DNA from: Mycobacteriaceae bacterium
GTDB lineage: Bacteria; Actinomycetota; Actinomycetes; Mycobacteriales; Mycobacteriaceae
Assembly (NCBI GenBank): GCA_019245755.1
Contig: JAFARC010000029.1
Span: forward strand, 1-55,767
Direction: 5' to 3'
DNA: 55,767 nucleotides
Shown here: positions 40,214-51,096 of the stretch, piece after piece
How the letters are laid out: each line of letters starts with the position of its first letter
Numbering within the stretch: the first letter of the stretch is position 1
Notes under the pieces: generated by a model
The model's database searches: none
What the model saw: the letters and a program-made list of their open reading frames with translations, nothing else
What the model was told of the DNA's origin: nothing
Translations under genes and position numbers: made by a program

Positions 40214-40228
40214 TGGTTAATATTACCA
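40214..40228. promoter_or_regulatory. Inverted repeat in the cysD promoter region
   Basis: TGGTTAATATTACCA has arms TGG/CCA around the palindrome TAATATTA, with one extra T. It lies 25-39 bases upstream of cysD in a short AT-rich patch. Rrf2-family operators are AT-rich and of this size; assigning it to the adjacent Rrf2 protein is inference. Confidence 0.45.
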
Positions 40229-40320
40229 TAATTAGTCTTGTTGTCAGGATGAAATCATGCGGCCGGTGCCACTGTCAAGATGCTGTGGCGGATGAACCAC
40301 GGTGGCCGGGTGGTAGGTGT

Positions 40321-40370
40321 GGGGTGGTAGCGGTGGGGGTGGTAGCGGTGGCTGGGGGTAGCGGTGGGGA
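40321..40370. repeat. GC-rich imperfect tandem repeats between cysD and imuB
   Basis: About three and a half copies of a 15-base unit based on GGGGTGGTAGCGGT, in the gap between the cysD start and the imuB stop. No gene is seen in this gap. Confidence 0.75.
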
Positions 40371-40384
40371 TCATCGCTTGGCGG

Positions 40385-42019
40385 CTACTCATAACTGCCT
40401 TCCAGGTACCACCGCCGCCGGCGGTAGCACAGCAGCAGCGCCTGGCCCGGACCGCCGTGATCATCGACCAGCACCTGCGCCCGTGCGGTGGGCCCCCCAG
40501 CGGAAGTGCCCCGCGCCTGGGAGGGTTCCCCGGCCGCCGGGTCGGGGTCCCACCATCGCTCGTCGACCGGCCACGGTCCGGACCACCAGCTCAGCGGGCC
40601 CTCGCGGCCAGGGGCGACCAGCCGCGCCGGGTCGGTGGAGAACATTCCCCTCTTGGTCACCCGGACCGGGTGGCCTTGAGCGTCAAGAAGTTCCACCGGA
40701 TCGTCGAGCAGCACAGTCGGAGACGGCTCGGGAAGCTGGCCGGGCCACGGCCGGTGCGGATCGGCCTGGTGCACCAGCTCGTCACCCAGCGGGGCGAGGG
40801 TGATGCGTTCGGCAGGCCCACGCCCGCCGCTGAGCACGGCCACCTGCACCGCCTCGGGCCCGAGCAGGCCCTGCACCCGGACCAGCGCGCGGCGGGCCCG
40901 AAGCCGGTCCGCTTCCCCGATGCCGCCCCACAGCGGCAACTGCAGCGCCTCGGCCGACACCACCTCCACCGGCCGCAGCCGCAGCAGCGTCACCGGTGCG
41001 GTCGGCCGGTCGTGCGCTGTCCTCTGGTTCAGCCAGCCGTCCAGCTGCCAGCGCACCCGGTCGGCGGTGGCGTCCTCGGTCAACGGCTCCGCGCAGCGCC
41101 AAACGCGCTGCAGCTCTTGACCATTTGCAGTGATGGCGTGGATGGCAAGCCGGGTGCAGCCGACGCCGGTGACCATCAGCGTCTGGTGCAGCCGGCTGGC
41201 CAGCGAGCGGCCGGCGAACGCAGCCGCGTCAACGCGGTCGATCGGGGGGTCGTAGTGCATCTCGACGTCGAGTTCCGGCGGCGGCTCCCGCCCCGACGGG
41301 CCGCGTTCGGGCTCCCCGCGGGCGAACCGGTGGGCGGCCACCGCGTCGGCGCCGAACCGGGATGCCACGTCGGTGCGGGACAGCGAAGCGAACTGTCCGA
41401 CGGTTCGAATGCCCAAGCGCCACAGCAAATCTGCTAAATCAGCTCGTCCTTCCCGGGACAGGCTCGCCTCGGTGGCCAGCTCCCGGATCGATAGCGGCGC
41501 CAGAAACGCGGCATCCCCACCGGGGTCGACGACGCGGCCGGCACGAGCGGCGAACACGGCGGTGGACAGCTGGTCGGCGATGCCGGCCTGGCATTCGGCG
41601 CCCGCGGCCGACGCCGCGTCGACCAGCCGCTCGGCCGCGGCGGCCTCCGAGCCGAAGTAGCGGGCGGCCCCACGGACCGGCAGCACCAGCAGGCCGGGCC
41701 GCAGCACCTCGGCGCGCGGCATCAGGTCGTCCACCGCGGCCGTGACGGTTTCGAAAAAGCGGGCGTCACGCCCGGGGTCGGCGGTGACGACGTGCAACTG
41801 GGTGCATCGGGCCTGGGATTCGCGACGGCGCAGGCCGCGTCGCACCCCGGCCGACCTGGCCGCCGCCGAGCAGGCGACCACCCGATTGGCCACCGTGACG
41901 GCGACCGGTGCGGTCGAAGGCAGGCCCGCGGCTGAGGCCGCGGCGACCGCCGGCCAGTCCATGCACCACAGGGCCAGCACCCGGGACGGCAGCGATGAGC
42001 CGCTTGCGCGAAAAGACAC
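40385..42019 (-). CDS. imuB: ImuB, catalytically inactive Y-family polymerase-like mutasome subunit
   Basis: Adapter that links DnaE2 to the beta clamp in damage-induced mutagenesis. GTG 42019 gives 544 residues, about 20 more than Mtb. From RVLALWCMDWPAVAAASAAGLP onward it tracks the Mtb protein; the catalytic carboxylates of active Y-family polymerases are not present, as known for ImuB. The clamp-binding motif QLPLWGG is clear at about two-thirds of the length. The extra N-terminal residues (SFRASGSS) are encoded by the dispersed motif described at 41994. It starts eight bases after the imuA' stop. Confidence 0.94.
   Translation of the reverse strand: MSFRASGSSLPSRVLALWCMDWPAVAAASAAGLPSTAPVAVTVANRVVACSAAARSAGVRRGLRRRESQARCTQLHVVTADPGRDARFFETVTAAVDDLMPRAEVLRPGLLVLPVRGAARYFGSEAAAAERLVDAASAAGAECQAGIADQLSTAVFAARAGRVVDPGGDAAFLAPLSIRELATEASLSREGRADLADLLWRLGIRTVGQFASLSRTDVASRFGADAVAAHRFARGEPERGPSGREPPPELDVEMHYDPPIDRVDAAAFAGRSLASRLHQTLMVTGVGCTRLAIHAITANGQELQRVWRCAEPLTEDATADRVRWQLDGWLNQRTAHDRPTAPVTLLRLRPVEVVSAEALQLPLWGGIGEADRLRARRALVRVQGLLGPEAVQVAVLSGGRGPAERITLAPLGDELVHQADPHRPWPGQLPEPSPTVLLDDPVELLDAQGHPVRVTKRGMFSTDPARLVAPGREGPLSWWSGPWPVDERWWDPDPAAGEPSQARGTSAGGPTARAQVLVDDHGGPGQALLLCYRRRRWYLEGSYE
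41994..42015 (+). repeat. Dispersed motif, copy C, inside the imuB start region
   Basis: GATGAGCCGCTTGCGCGAAA plus AG resembles copy A upstream of sdhC. It encodes the first residues of ImuB, which have no counterpart in Mtb ImuB. Confidence 0.4.
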
Positions 42020-42026
42020 GGAGGCG

Positions 42027-42740
42027 TCACCCGCTCGCGCGAAGAGGCACCCCCCGGCCGCAGGCCCGCACGGCCAGCCGCACCCGGCTGATGCGGCCGC
42101 CACAGCCCGCGACGGACCGGCCTACGGGACCCGATGTCGGCGGTCCGGCGGCTCCGGTCACCTCGTAGCCGCTGACCCGCGCCGCCAGCCGCATCGCCGC
42201 GCCCTGCCAGTCACCGTCGGTGACCAGCAAGGTGCAGCCTTTGCTGCGGGCGCGTGCCATCACCGCCCTCGCCCGGGATATCGGCACCGACCGGCCGCCC
42301 AGGCCGAGCACCACCAGATCCATTCCGTCCATCAGCACCGCGGCCACCTCGACCGGGTCATTCCCGGGGTCGGGAACCAGCGCCACGCGGGTAAGGTCTG
42401 CACCCATTTCAACCGCGGCCAGCAGACCGATGTCGGGATGGCCGACGACGGCGGCATGGCCCCCGGCGGCGGTCACCCCAGCCGTCACCGCGAGCGGCAG
42501 CGCCCGCGCCCCCGAGGCCACCACCACCGCGCCACGTGGCAACCCCACCGGCAAGGTTTCGGCCAGCGATTCCGGCACGGGCAGCAAAGCTTCGGTCGCA
42601 GGCAGCAACGCATCGACCCGGTGCGGCGCCGAATGCCCGCTGTTCATCTTGCCGGACACCACCGCAATCTGGCGGCGCAGCTGTTTCAGCTGGTCAGCTC
42701 GGTCGAGTGGGTGCTGCCTCCGGGCAATCGCCGCCGTCAC
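42027..42740 (-). CDS. imuA': ImuA', RecA-like mutasome accessory protein
   Basis: Partner of ImuB and DnaE2 in SOS mutagenesis. 237 residues from the GTG at 42740, which follows a strong GGAGGAGGT ribosome site. The fold is RecA-like, but the P-loop is degenerate ([20 protein letters not shown]); [13 protein letters not shown] and the [24 protein letters not shown] strand are recognisable from Rv3395c. About 30 residues longer than remembered for Mtb, part of it a Gly/Arg-rich tail at the repeat-bearing junction with imuB. Confidence 0.92.
   Translation of the reverse strand: MTAAIARRQHPLDRADQLKQLRRQIAVVSGKMNSGHSAPHRVDALLPATEALLPVPESLAETLPVGLPRGAVVVASGARALPLAVTAGVTAAGGHAAVVGHPDIGLLAAVEMGADLTRVALVPDPGNDPVEVAAVLMDGMDLVVLGLGGRSVPISRARAVMARARSKGCTLLVTDGDWQGAAMRLAARVSGYEVTGAAGPPTSGPVGRSVAGCGGRISRVRLAVRACGRGVPLRASG
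42031..42046 (+). repeat. Dispersed motif, copy D, at the imuA' end
   Basis: CCGCTCGCGCGAAGAG, 16 bases downstream of copy C and differing from it by a few bases. It encodes the last residues of ImuA'. Confidence 0.35.
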
Positions 42741-42775
42741 CGCCGCACCTCCTCCGGCACAAAACCCACCATGAA

Positions 42776-42791
42776 TCGAATGTATGTTCGA
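42776..42791. promoter_or_regulatory. SOS (LexA) box of imuA'-imuB
   Basis: TCGAATGTATGTTCGA matches TCGAAC-N4-GTTCGA at 11 of 12 fixed positions. It lies 36 bases upstream of the imuA' GTG and just past the predicted transcription start. Confidence 0.92.
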
Positions 42792-42799
42792 TACTGGTG

Positions 42800-42828
42800 A
42801 GTAAACACCCGGGATGCACTGTCGTCAA
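42800..42828 (-). promoter_or_regulatory. Promoter of imuA'-imuB
   Basis: On the minus strand TTGACG (42828-42823), a 17-base spacer and TTTACT (42805-42800) make a SigA-type promoter. The predicted start, around 42793, abuts the LexA box, the arrangement expected for repression. Confidence 0.6.
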
Positions 42829-42970
42829 GCGTGGATTACGGATACGCCATTGACAAATGGCATCATTGCTGATGTACGCGGCCCGCGCTCCGGTGCAGCC
42901 ACCGACACCGATGTAGCTCCGAGGCGTATCTGGTGCGCGCGGGTGCCGAGCACGTCGCAGCCAAGAGTGA

Positions 42971-44542
42971 CTACTCCCATTCGATGGTGCCCGGCGGCTT
43001 GCTGGTGATGTCCAGCACAACCCGGTTGACCTCGGCCACCTCGTTGGTGATCCGGGTCGAAATGCGCTCCAGGATGTCGTAGGGGACCCGGGTCCAGTCG
43101 GCGGTCATGGCGTCCTCGCTGGACACCGGCCGGAGCACGATCGGATGGCCATACGTGCGGCCGTCGCCCTGCACACCCACCGACCTGATGTCGGCCAGCA
43201 GCACCACCGGGCACTGCCAGATCTGGTTGTCCAGCCCGGCGGCGGTCAACTCCTCCCGGGCGATCGCGTCGGCGCGCCGCAACGTGTCCAGGCGCTGTGC
43301 GGTGATCTCGCCGACGATGCGGATCCCCAGCCCCGGCCCCGGAAAGGGTTGGCGAGCAACGATTCCCTCCGGTAGCCCGAGTTCGCGACCGACCGCGCGG
43401 ACCTCGTCTTTGAACAGCAGCCGCAGCGGCTCGACAAGGGTGAAGTTCAGGTCGGCCGGCAGCCCGCCGACGTTGTGGTGGCTCTTGATATTCGCCGCCC
43501 CTGCACCCCCGCCGGACTCCACCACGTCGGGGTACAGCGTGCCCTGCACCAGGTACCTGACCTCGGAACCGGTGTCGCCGACGATGTCTCGCACCGCGCC
43601 CTGGAACGCACGGATGAACTCACGGCCGATGATCTTGCGCTTGCCCTCCGGGTAGGACACCCCGGACAGCGCCTGCAGGAAGCGATCCCTGGCGTCCACG
43701 GTCACCAGCCGCGCACCGGTGGCGGCGACGAAATCACGCTCCACCTGCGCGCGTTCACCCTCGCGCAGCAGCCCGTGGTCGACGAACACACACGTCAGCC
43801 GGTCACCGACGGCCCGCTGCACGAGCGCCGCGGCGACGGCGGAGTCCACTCCCCCGGACAGTCCACAGATCGCCCGTCCGTCGCCGATCTGTTCGCGTAC
43901 CCGAGCGACCAGCGAGTCAGCGATGCCGGCCGGTGTCCACGTCGAATCGATGCCCGCGAATTCGTGTAGGAACCGGCTCAGCACCTGCTGGCCGTGCGGT
44001 GAGTGCAGCACCTCCGGGTGATACTGCACACCCGCCAGCCGACGGGCCCGGTTCTCGAACGCCGCGACCGGCGAGCCCGCGCTGGTGGCCACCACGTCGA
44101 ATCCCGGCGGTGCGCTGGTCACCGCGTCGCCGTGGCTCATCCACACCGGCTGAGCGCCGGGGAGCCCCGAATGCAGTTCTCCGCCGGTCACGTTCAGCTG
44201 GGTGCGGCCGTACTCGCTGGTGCCGGTGCGGGCCACGGTGCCGCCCAACGCCTGTGCCATCGCCTGGAAGCCATAGCAGATGCCGAACACCGGCACACCC
44301 AGGTCGAACAGCGCCGGATCCAGCTGCGGGGCGCCGTCGGCGTAGACGCTGGCCGGGCCGCCGGACAGCACGATCGCCTGCGGGTCGCGCATCTTTATCT
44401 CGTCGACGGCGGCCGAGTGCGGGATCACCTCCGAATACACCCGCGCCTCGCGCACGCGTCGGGCGATCAACTGCGCGTACTGCGCCCCGAAATCGACGAC
44501 CAGCACCGGTCGCACGGGCGCGTGCTCGTCGGGTTGGGCCAC
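42971..44542 (-). CDS. guaA: GMP synthase (glutamine-hydrolysing)
   Basis: Converts XMP to GMP. 523 residues from the GTG at 44542 ([19 protein letters not shown], as in Mtb). The glutaminase domain has the catalytic Cys89 in GICYGF and the His/Glu in GVQYHPEV; the ATP pyrophosphatase domain has [12 protein letters not shown]; the C-terminal dimerisation domain ends KPPGTIEWE. An in-frame ATG at 44572 overlaps the upstream small gene as ATGA and is a real alternative, adding ten residues. No clear ribosome site precedes either. Confidence 0.95.
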   Translation of the reverse strand: MAQPDEHAPVRPVLVVDFGAQYAQLIARRVREARVYSEVIPHSAAVDEIKMRDPQAIVLSGGPASVYADGAPQLDPALFDLGVPVFGICYGFQAMAQALGGTVARTGTSEYGRTQLNVTGGELHSGLPGAQPVWMSHGDAVTSAPPGFDVVATSAGSPVAAFENRARRLAGVQYHPEVLHSPHGQQVLSRFLHEFAGIDSTWTPAGIADSLVARVREQIGDGRAICGLSGGVDSAVAAALVQRAVGDRLTCVFVDHGLLREGERAQVERDFVAATGARLVTVDARDRFLQALSGVSYPEGKRKIIGREFIRAFQGAVRDIVGDTGSEVRYLVQGTLYPDVVESGGGAGAANIKSHHNVGGLPADLNFTLVEPLRLLFKDEVRAVGRELGLPEGIVARQPFPGPGLGIRIVGEITAQRLDTLRRADAIAREELTAAGLDNQIWQCPVVLLADIRSVGVQGDGRTYGHPIVLRPVSSEDAMTADWTRVPYDILERISTRITNEVAEVNRVVLDITSKPPGTIEWE

Positions 44543-44568
44543 GGCTTGAAAGTCTAGTGGCTTGCAGG

Positions 44569-44862
44569 TCATGGCTTTTTGCGCAGCGCCCAGGCCGGCA
44601 CCCAGTGCGTCACCGTCCTGTGGTTGGCCCCGTAGTGGATGGGGTAGGTGACCAGGCCCCACCAGCCGCCTTGCTCACCGATGCCCCAGCAGGTGAGCCG
44701 GCCCTCCACGATTTTGTGCATCTGTAGCCCGTGCGGGTGGTAGCGGCCACCGCGGTGCGGCTGGCGGGGAAACAGCGCAGCCAGGTCGATCAGCACGCGG
44801 ACCGGTGGTTCGACGGCCCGGAACGGGTCAGGGACCGGCTGCCCGCTGTAGCTGATCGCCAC
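44569..44862 (-). CDS. Small Trp-rich protein of unknown function, upstream of guaA
   Basis: 97 residues, no match I can name. It has no signal peptide or membrane segment; [23 protein letters not shown] and [25 protein letters not shown] suggest a small beta-rich domain with five Trp. Its stop overlaps a possible guaA ATG, and it shares the strand with guaA, so it is likely cotranscribed. A near-consensus LexA site lies four bases upstream of its GTG. Coding is supported by the tight junction and by the composition, not by homology. Confidence 0.65.
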   Translation of the reverse strand: MAISYSGQPVPDPFRAVEPPVRVLIDLAALFPRQPHRGGRYHPHGLQMHKIVEGRLTCWGIGEQGGWWGLVTYPIHYGANHRTVTHWVPAWALRKKP

Positions 44863-44865
44863 CTT

Positions 44866-44881
44866 TCGATCATAGGTTCGA
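44866..44881. promoter_or_regulatory. Near-consensus LexA box upstream of the small gene and guaA
   Basis: TCGATCATAGGTTCGA matches TCGAAC-N4-GTTCGA at 11 of 12 fixed positions and lies four bases before the GTG at 44862, in the gap after choD. Confidence 0.45.
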
Positions 44882-44901
44882 ACAGCGGTGCTTGGCGGCG
44901 G

Positions 44902-46638
44902 TCAGCCAGCGGAACTGATCGGTTCGATCGGCAATCGCCGCAGCGCCGCGGGCGCGTCGGCGGCCACGACGGGGTGCGCGGGGGGAATCGGGTCCAGCTG
45001 CTGATACGGCTGACCCTGCTCCGGCCGCAGGTCCGCCTCGCCGTTGTTCGGCCACAGCGACGCGGCGCGCTCGGCCTGTGCGGTGATAGACAGCGACGGG
45101 TTGACGCCCAGGTTCGCCGAGATCGCGGCGCCGTCGACGACCGACAGCGTCGGGTACCCGTAGACCCGGTGGTACGGGTCGATGACGCCGGTCTGCGGGC
45201 TGTCCCCGATCACCGCGCCGCCCAGGAAATGTGCGGTCAGCGGAATGTTGAACAGTTCGCCCCAGGTACCGCCGGCGACCCCGTCGATCTTGTCCGCGAC
45301 GCGGCGGGTGACCTCGTTGCCGATCGGGATCCAGGCCGGGTTGGGTTCGCCATGGCCCTGCTTGCTCGACATCCGGCGCAGGCCCAGCCGGGTGCGCCTG
45401 GTGAACGTGGTGATCGAGTTGTCGAGGTGCTGCATGACCAGCATGATCATCGTCCGCTCGCTCCACCGCCGCGGATTGAGCAGGCGAAGGGTGCCGCGCG
45501 GATCCTGCCGCGCCTGGTCGAGCAGCTGCTTCCAACGAGGCACATCGGTGCCCGCGGGCCCGGCGCCATCGGTCATCAGGGTCTGCAGCAGCCCCATCGC
45601 GTTGGAACCCTTGCCGTATCGGACGGGTTCAATGTGGGTGTCGGGCGTGGGATGGATCGACGAGGTGATCGCCACGCCGTGGGTGAGGTTGAGATCCTCG
45701 GCGACCGTCAACCGCCCGGCCCCGACGATCGACTCGGAGTTGGTGCGGGTGATGAGGCCCAGCATGTCGGACAGGTCGGGCAGCTTGCCCTTGTCGCGCA
45801 TCTTGAACAGCAGCTTCTGCGTGCCGTAGGTGCCGGCGGCCAGCACCACGTGCCTGGCGGTGAAGGTCTTGCGGCGCTTGCGCAGCCACCGGCCGGTGAC
45901 CGCCGTGTGGACACTCCATAACCCGTCGGAACCCTGCTCGAACCCGGTGACCGTGCGCATCGGCAGCACTTCCGCGCCGGCCGTCTCGGCCAGCCCGAGA
46001 TAGTTCTTCACCAGCGTGTTCTTGGCGCCGTAGCGACACCCGGTCATGCAGGAACCGCACTCGAGGCAGCCGGTGCGATCGGGCCCGACCCCGCCGAAGT
46101 ACGGATCGGCCACCGTCTCACCGGGCGCCTTCGTTCCTTGCGGGCCGAAGAACACCCCGACCGGTGTCGGCACGAACGTCTCGCCCACCCCGATCTCGTC
46201 GGCCACTTGCTTGATGATGCGGTCGGCGTCGGTGAAGGTCGGGTTGCGCACCACCCCGAGCATCCGTTGCGCCTGGTCGTAGTGCGGCATCAGCTCGGTG
46301 CGCCAGTCGGCGATGTGTGACCACTGGCGGTCTTTGAAAAACGGCTCCGGCGGCACATAGAGGGTGTTCGCGTAGTTCAGTGACCCGCCGCCGACGCCGG
46401 CGCCGGCCAGGATCATGCAGTTGCGCAGCAGGTGAATGCGCTGGATGCCGTACATGCCAAGCCTGGGCGCCCACAGGAACCTGCGCAGGTTCCAGGAGGT
46501 CTTGGCGAACTCGTGGTCGGCGTAGCGGCGGCCCGCTTCGAGCACCCCGACGCGGTAACCCTTTTCGGTCAGGCGCAGGGCGGTGACACTGCCCCCGAAT
46601 CCGGATCCGATGATCAAAACGTCGTAGTCAGGCGCCAT
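44902..46638 (-). CDS. choD: Cholesterol oxidase-like GMC oxidoreductase
   Basis: 578 residues, exactly the Mtb ChoD length. FAD-binding GSGFGGSVTALRLTEKGYRVGVLEAG at the N-terminus, AGAGVGGGSLNYANT, and the C-terminal GMC region with HFLGGAVIGDSPQTGVIDPYHRVYGYPTLSVVDGAAISANLGVNPSLSITAQAER split over the active site. A Cys-rich stretch CLECGSCMTGCRYGAKNT resembles an iron-sulfur site and is shared with this subfamily. Sterol oxidation is the family assignment; the true substrate in mycobacteria is debated. Confidence 0.92.
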   Translation of the reverse strand: MAPDYDVLIIGSGFGGSVTALRLTEKGYRVGVLEAGRRYADHEFAKTSWNLRRFLWAPRLGMYGIQRIHLLRNCMILAGAGVGGGSLNYANTLYVPPEPFFKDRQWSHIADWRTELMPHYDQAQRMLGVVRNPTFTDADRIIKQVADEIGVGETFVPTPVGVFFGPQGTKAPGETVADPYFGGVGPDRTGCLECGSCMTGCRYGAKNTLVKNYLGLAETAGAEVLPMRTVTGFEQGSDGLWSVHTAVTGRWLRKRRKTFTARHVVLAAGTYGTQKLLFKMRDKGKLPDLSDMLGLITRTNSESIVGAGRLTVAEDLNLTHGVAITSSIHPTPDTHIEPVRYGKGSNAMGLLQTLMTDGAGPAGTDVPRWKQLLDQARQDPRGTLRLLNPRRWSERTMIMLVMQHLDNSITTFTRRTRLGLRRMSSKQGHGEPNPAWIPIGNEVTRRVADKIDGVAGGTWGELFNIPLTAHFLGGAVIGDSPQTGVIDPYHRVYGYPTLSVVDGAAISANLGVNPSLSITAQAERAASLWPNNGEADLRPEQGQPYQQLDPIPPAHPVVAADAPAALRRLPIEPISSAG

Positions 46639-46713
46639 CGGACAAGTATGAACTTACCGGTGGGTAACTATCCAGGCCCCACCTAACTTCACGGGTGCCG
46701 CGGGCGGGACTCC

Positions 46714-47841
46714 TCAGGCGCCGACGGTGAGGCCGACCTTCTGGAACTCCTTGAGGTCGCAGTAGCCGGCCTTGGCCATCGACCGGCGCAGGCCGCCCAC
46801 GATGTTCAGCCCGCCGAACGGATCGTCGGACGGGCCGTTGAGCACCTGTCGCAGCGGCGGCCGCTCCCCCACCGCCACCTGCAGCAGCGCACCGCGCGGA
46901 AGCGACGGGTGGGCGGCCGCTGCGGGCCAAAACCAGCCGTCGCCGAGCGCCTCCGCCGAAGCCGCCAGCGGCGTGCCGAGCACCGCCGCGTCGGCGCCGC
47001 AGGCAATGGCCCTGGCCAGGTCGCCCGAGGTGTGGATGTCGCCGTCGGCCAGCACGTGCACGTAGCGGCCGCCGGTCTCGTCGAGATACTCGCGGCGGGC
47101 CGCAGCGGCGTCGGCGATCGCGGTGGCCATCGGCACGCTGATGCCGAGCACCTCGTCGCTGGTGGTCACCCCGCTGGTGGAGCCGTAGCCCACGATGACG
47201 CCGGCCGCACCCGTGCGCATCAAATGCAGCGCGGTGCGGTGATCGAGCACCCCACCGGCCACGACCGGCACGTCGAGCTCGGAGATGAACGTCTTGAGGT
47301 TCAGCGGCTCGCCATCGCGGGCCACCCGCTCGGCGGACACGATGGTGCCCTGGATGACCAGCAGATCGATGCCGGCGGCGACGAGCGCCGGGGTGAGCTG
47401 GCGCGCGTTCTGCGGGCTGACCCGCACCGCGGTGACCACCCCGGCGTCACGGATCTGGGCGACCGCGGCGCCGAGCAGGCCCGGATCTAGCGGCGACGCG
47501 TGCAGCTGCTGCAGCAACCGGATCGCCGTCGACGGTTCCGGCTCCTTCTCCGCGGCCTCAATGACCTGCGCGATCTTGGCGTCCACGTCGGCGTGGCGGC
47601 CGATCAGGCCCTCGCCGTTCAGCACACCCAGGCCGCCGAGCCGGCCCAGCTCGACCGCGAACTGCGGCGACACCAGCGCGTCGGTGGGATGCGACAGCAC
47701 CGGAATCTCGAACCGGTAAGCGTCGAGCTGCCAGGCCGTGGACACGTCTTTGGACGAGCGGGTGCGCCGCGACGGCACGATGTTGACGTCGTCCAATTCG
47801 TACGTGCGCCGGGCGGTACGGCCCATGCCGATCTCGACCAT
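46714..47841 (-). CDS. guaB3: IMP dehydrogenase-related protein GuaB3
   Basis: 375 residues from the ATG at 47841 (MVEIGMGRTARRTYELDDV), the Mtb length. IMPDH/GMP reductase TIM barrel without CBS domains: SRRTRSSKDVSTAWQLDAYRFEIPVLSHPTDALVSP, VVAGGVLDHRTALHLMRTGAAGVIVGYGS, HVLADGDIHTSGDLARAIACGADA. It follows guaB2 by 14 bases in an operon. The exact reaction of actinobacterial GuaB3 is not settled; recent work on relatives points to GMP reductase activity. Confidence 0.94.
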   Translation of the reverse strand: MVEIGMGRTARRTYELDDVNIVPSRRTRSSKDVSTAWQLDAYRFEIPVLSHPTDALVSPQFAVELGRLGGLGVLNGEGLIGRHADVDAKIAQVIEAAEKEPEPSTAIRLLQQLHASPLDPGLLGAAVAQIRDAGVVTAVRVSPQNARQLTPALVAAGIDLLVIQGTIVSAERVARDGEPLNLKTFISELDVPVVAGGVLDHRTALHLMRTGAAGVIVGYGSTSGVTTSDEVLGISVPMATAIADAAAARREYLDETGGRYVHVLADGDIHTSGDLARAIACGADAAVLGTPLAASAEALGDGWFWPAAAAHPSLPRGALLQVAVGERPPLRQVLNGPSDDPFGGLNIVGGLRRSMAKAGYCDLKEFQKVGLTVGA

Positions 47842-47855
47842 GTCGCGCATCGAAA

Positions 47856-49947
<2,092 letters not shown>

Positions 49948-49965
49948 GCTGACTTCGCTGCCGGG

Positions 49966-51096
49966 TTAGCCCGGGCGCTCAGGTGTGGTCGCCGTGGGTT
50001 CATGCGGCCCGGGCGCAGAGCCGTGCTCGCCGCCGTGTGCGCCGTCCGCCGTCGAGGATGGGGCGGTCTCCGTCGTCTGTTGCTGGTTGACCACCGCGGG
50101 CGCCTGCTGCTGTGACGGACTGGTCGCGGCGGCCGCCGACGTGCTGGTCTCCTCGGTGCGCGGCGCCGACGTGACGGTCGTCGTCGTCGTCGCGGGCGGG
50201 GGCGCGGCGGTCGTGGTCGGCGTGTTGCCGGCGGTCGAGGTCGTCGTCGACTCCGACGACGGTGCCGGCGACGGCGACGGCGACGGTGGCGGCGCCGCGG
50301 CCGGACTGGGCGTCGGCGTGGTGGTGGACGAGGAGGTCGTTCCCGAAGTGCTGGTAGGGGTCTCCGATCCCGAGGTCGTCGACGAGGACGAGGACGTCGA
50401 CGACGAGGACGTCGATGACGAGGACGAGGATGACGAGGACGTCGATGACGATCCCGGCACCACACTGGGCCCCGGGAGCAGCGGTGCCGTCATGCCCGGC
50501 AAGATCGGCGGCGGGGCCCCCGGTGTGAGCGTAGCGCCAGGGTCGCGGGCGACCACCTTGGCCGACAGGTCGTTCCACTGGTTGATCAAGTCTTGCTTGC
50601 GCTGCACGTCGGTAACGTCCTGCACGGTCGTGCTGACCGCGGCGAGCTTGTCCTGCGCCTGCTGCCACTGGCCCTGCTGGACAAGCTGCTGCACCTGCGA
50701 CAGCTCCGTCTGCGCGGCGAGCGCAACCTGGTCTCCACGGGTGGTCGGGGCGGCGCCGAACAGCACGGTGCGGAGGCCGTACAGCGCGTCGCCGGGCCCG
50801 GCGCCGTAGATGACCGCGCCGAACCCGCCGAGGCACAACAGCGCCGCGGCGACACCGCCGACCACCGTCATGCCGAACCGCTGGCGTGGGCGGGCCTGCT
50901 TGCCCTCGGTGAGGGCGGCGGCGGCCTCCCCGAGCGAGATGACGTGGGTATCCGGCGCCCGGCGCACTTCATCGCGCCAGCCGGCGAGCATCGATGCCAC
51001 CGGGTCCGCCGGCGACATCCGGGCACCGGCGGCGAGCGCGTCGAGCAGGCGGTCGCTGCGAGCGACCGCTTCCAATCCGGATTCGTACTCAGGCAT
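49966..51096 (-). CDS. rsdA: Anti-sigma-D factor RsdA
   Basis: Membrane protein holding SigD inactive. 376 residues: a cytoplasmic sigma-binding region (1-75: SGLEAVARSDRLLDALAAGARMSP), one membrane helix (about 76-97), and a long extracytoplasmic part that includes a Gln-rich coiled segment (130-175) and a Ser tract at 216-243 followed by Thr/Pro/Ala-rich sequence. The tail is longer than I recall for Rv3413c (about 299). It overlaps the sigD stop by eight bases. Release of SigD in Mtb follows proteolysis of RsdA. Confidence 0.9.
   Translation of the reverse strand: MPEYESGLEAVARSDRLLDALAAGARMSPADPVASMLAGWRDEVRRAPDTHVISLGEAAAALTEGKQARPRQRFGMTVVGGVAAALLCLGGFGAVIYGAGPGDALYGLRTVLFGAAPTTRGDQVALAAQTELSQVQQLVQQGQWQQAQDKLAAVSTTVQDVTDVQRKQDLINQWNDLSAKVVARDPGATLTPGAPPPILPGMTAPLLPGPSVVPGSSSTSSSSSSSSSTSSSSTSSSSSTTSGSETPTSTSGTTSSSTTTPTPSPAAAPPPSPSPSPAPSSESTTTSTAGNTPTTTAAPPPATTTTTVTSAPRTEETSTSAAAATSPSQQQAPAVVNQQQTTETAPSSTADGAHGGEHGSAPGPHEPTATTPERPG

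Noticed and set aside
40321..40370. Repeats between cysD and imuB as a possible CRISPR
   Set aside because: Units are adjacent without spacers and too short; simple tandem repeat.
42814..43008. 64-codon plus-strand frame between imuA' and guaA
   Set aside because: Overlaps the guaA end and the imuA' promoter, no recognisable motif or ribosome site.
49985..50809. 274-codon plus-strand frame with an acidic Asp/Glu-Val run opposite rsdA
   Set aside because: The acidic run is the antisense of the Ser tract; no start signal, and rsdA is the coupled partner of sigD.
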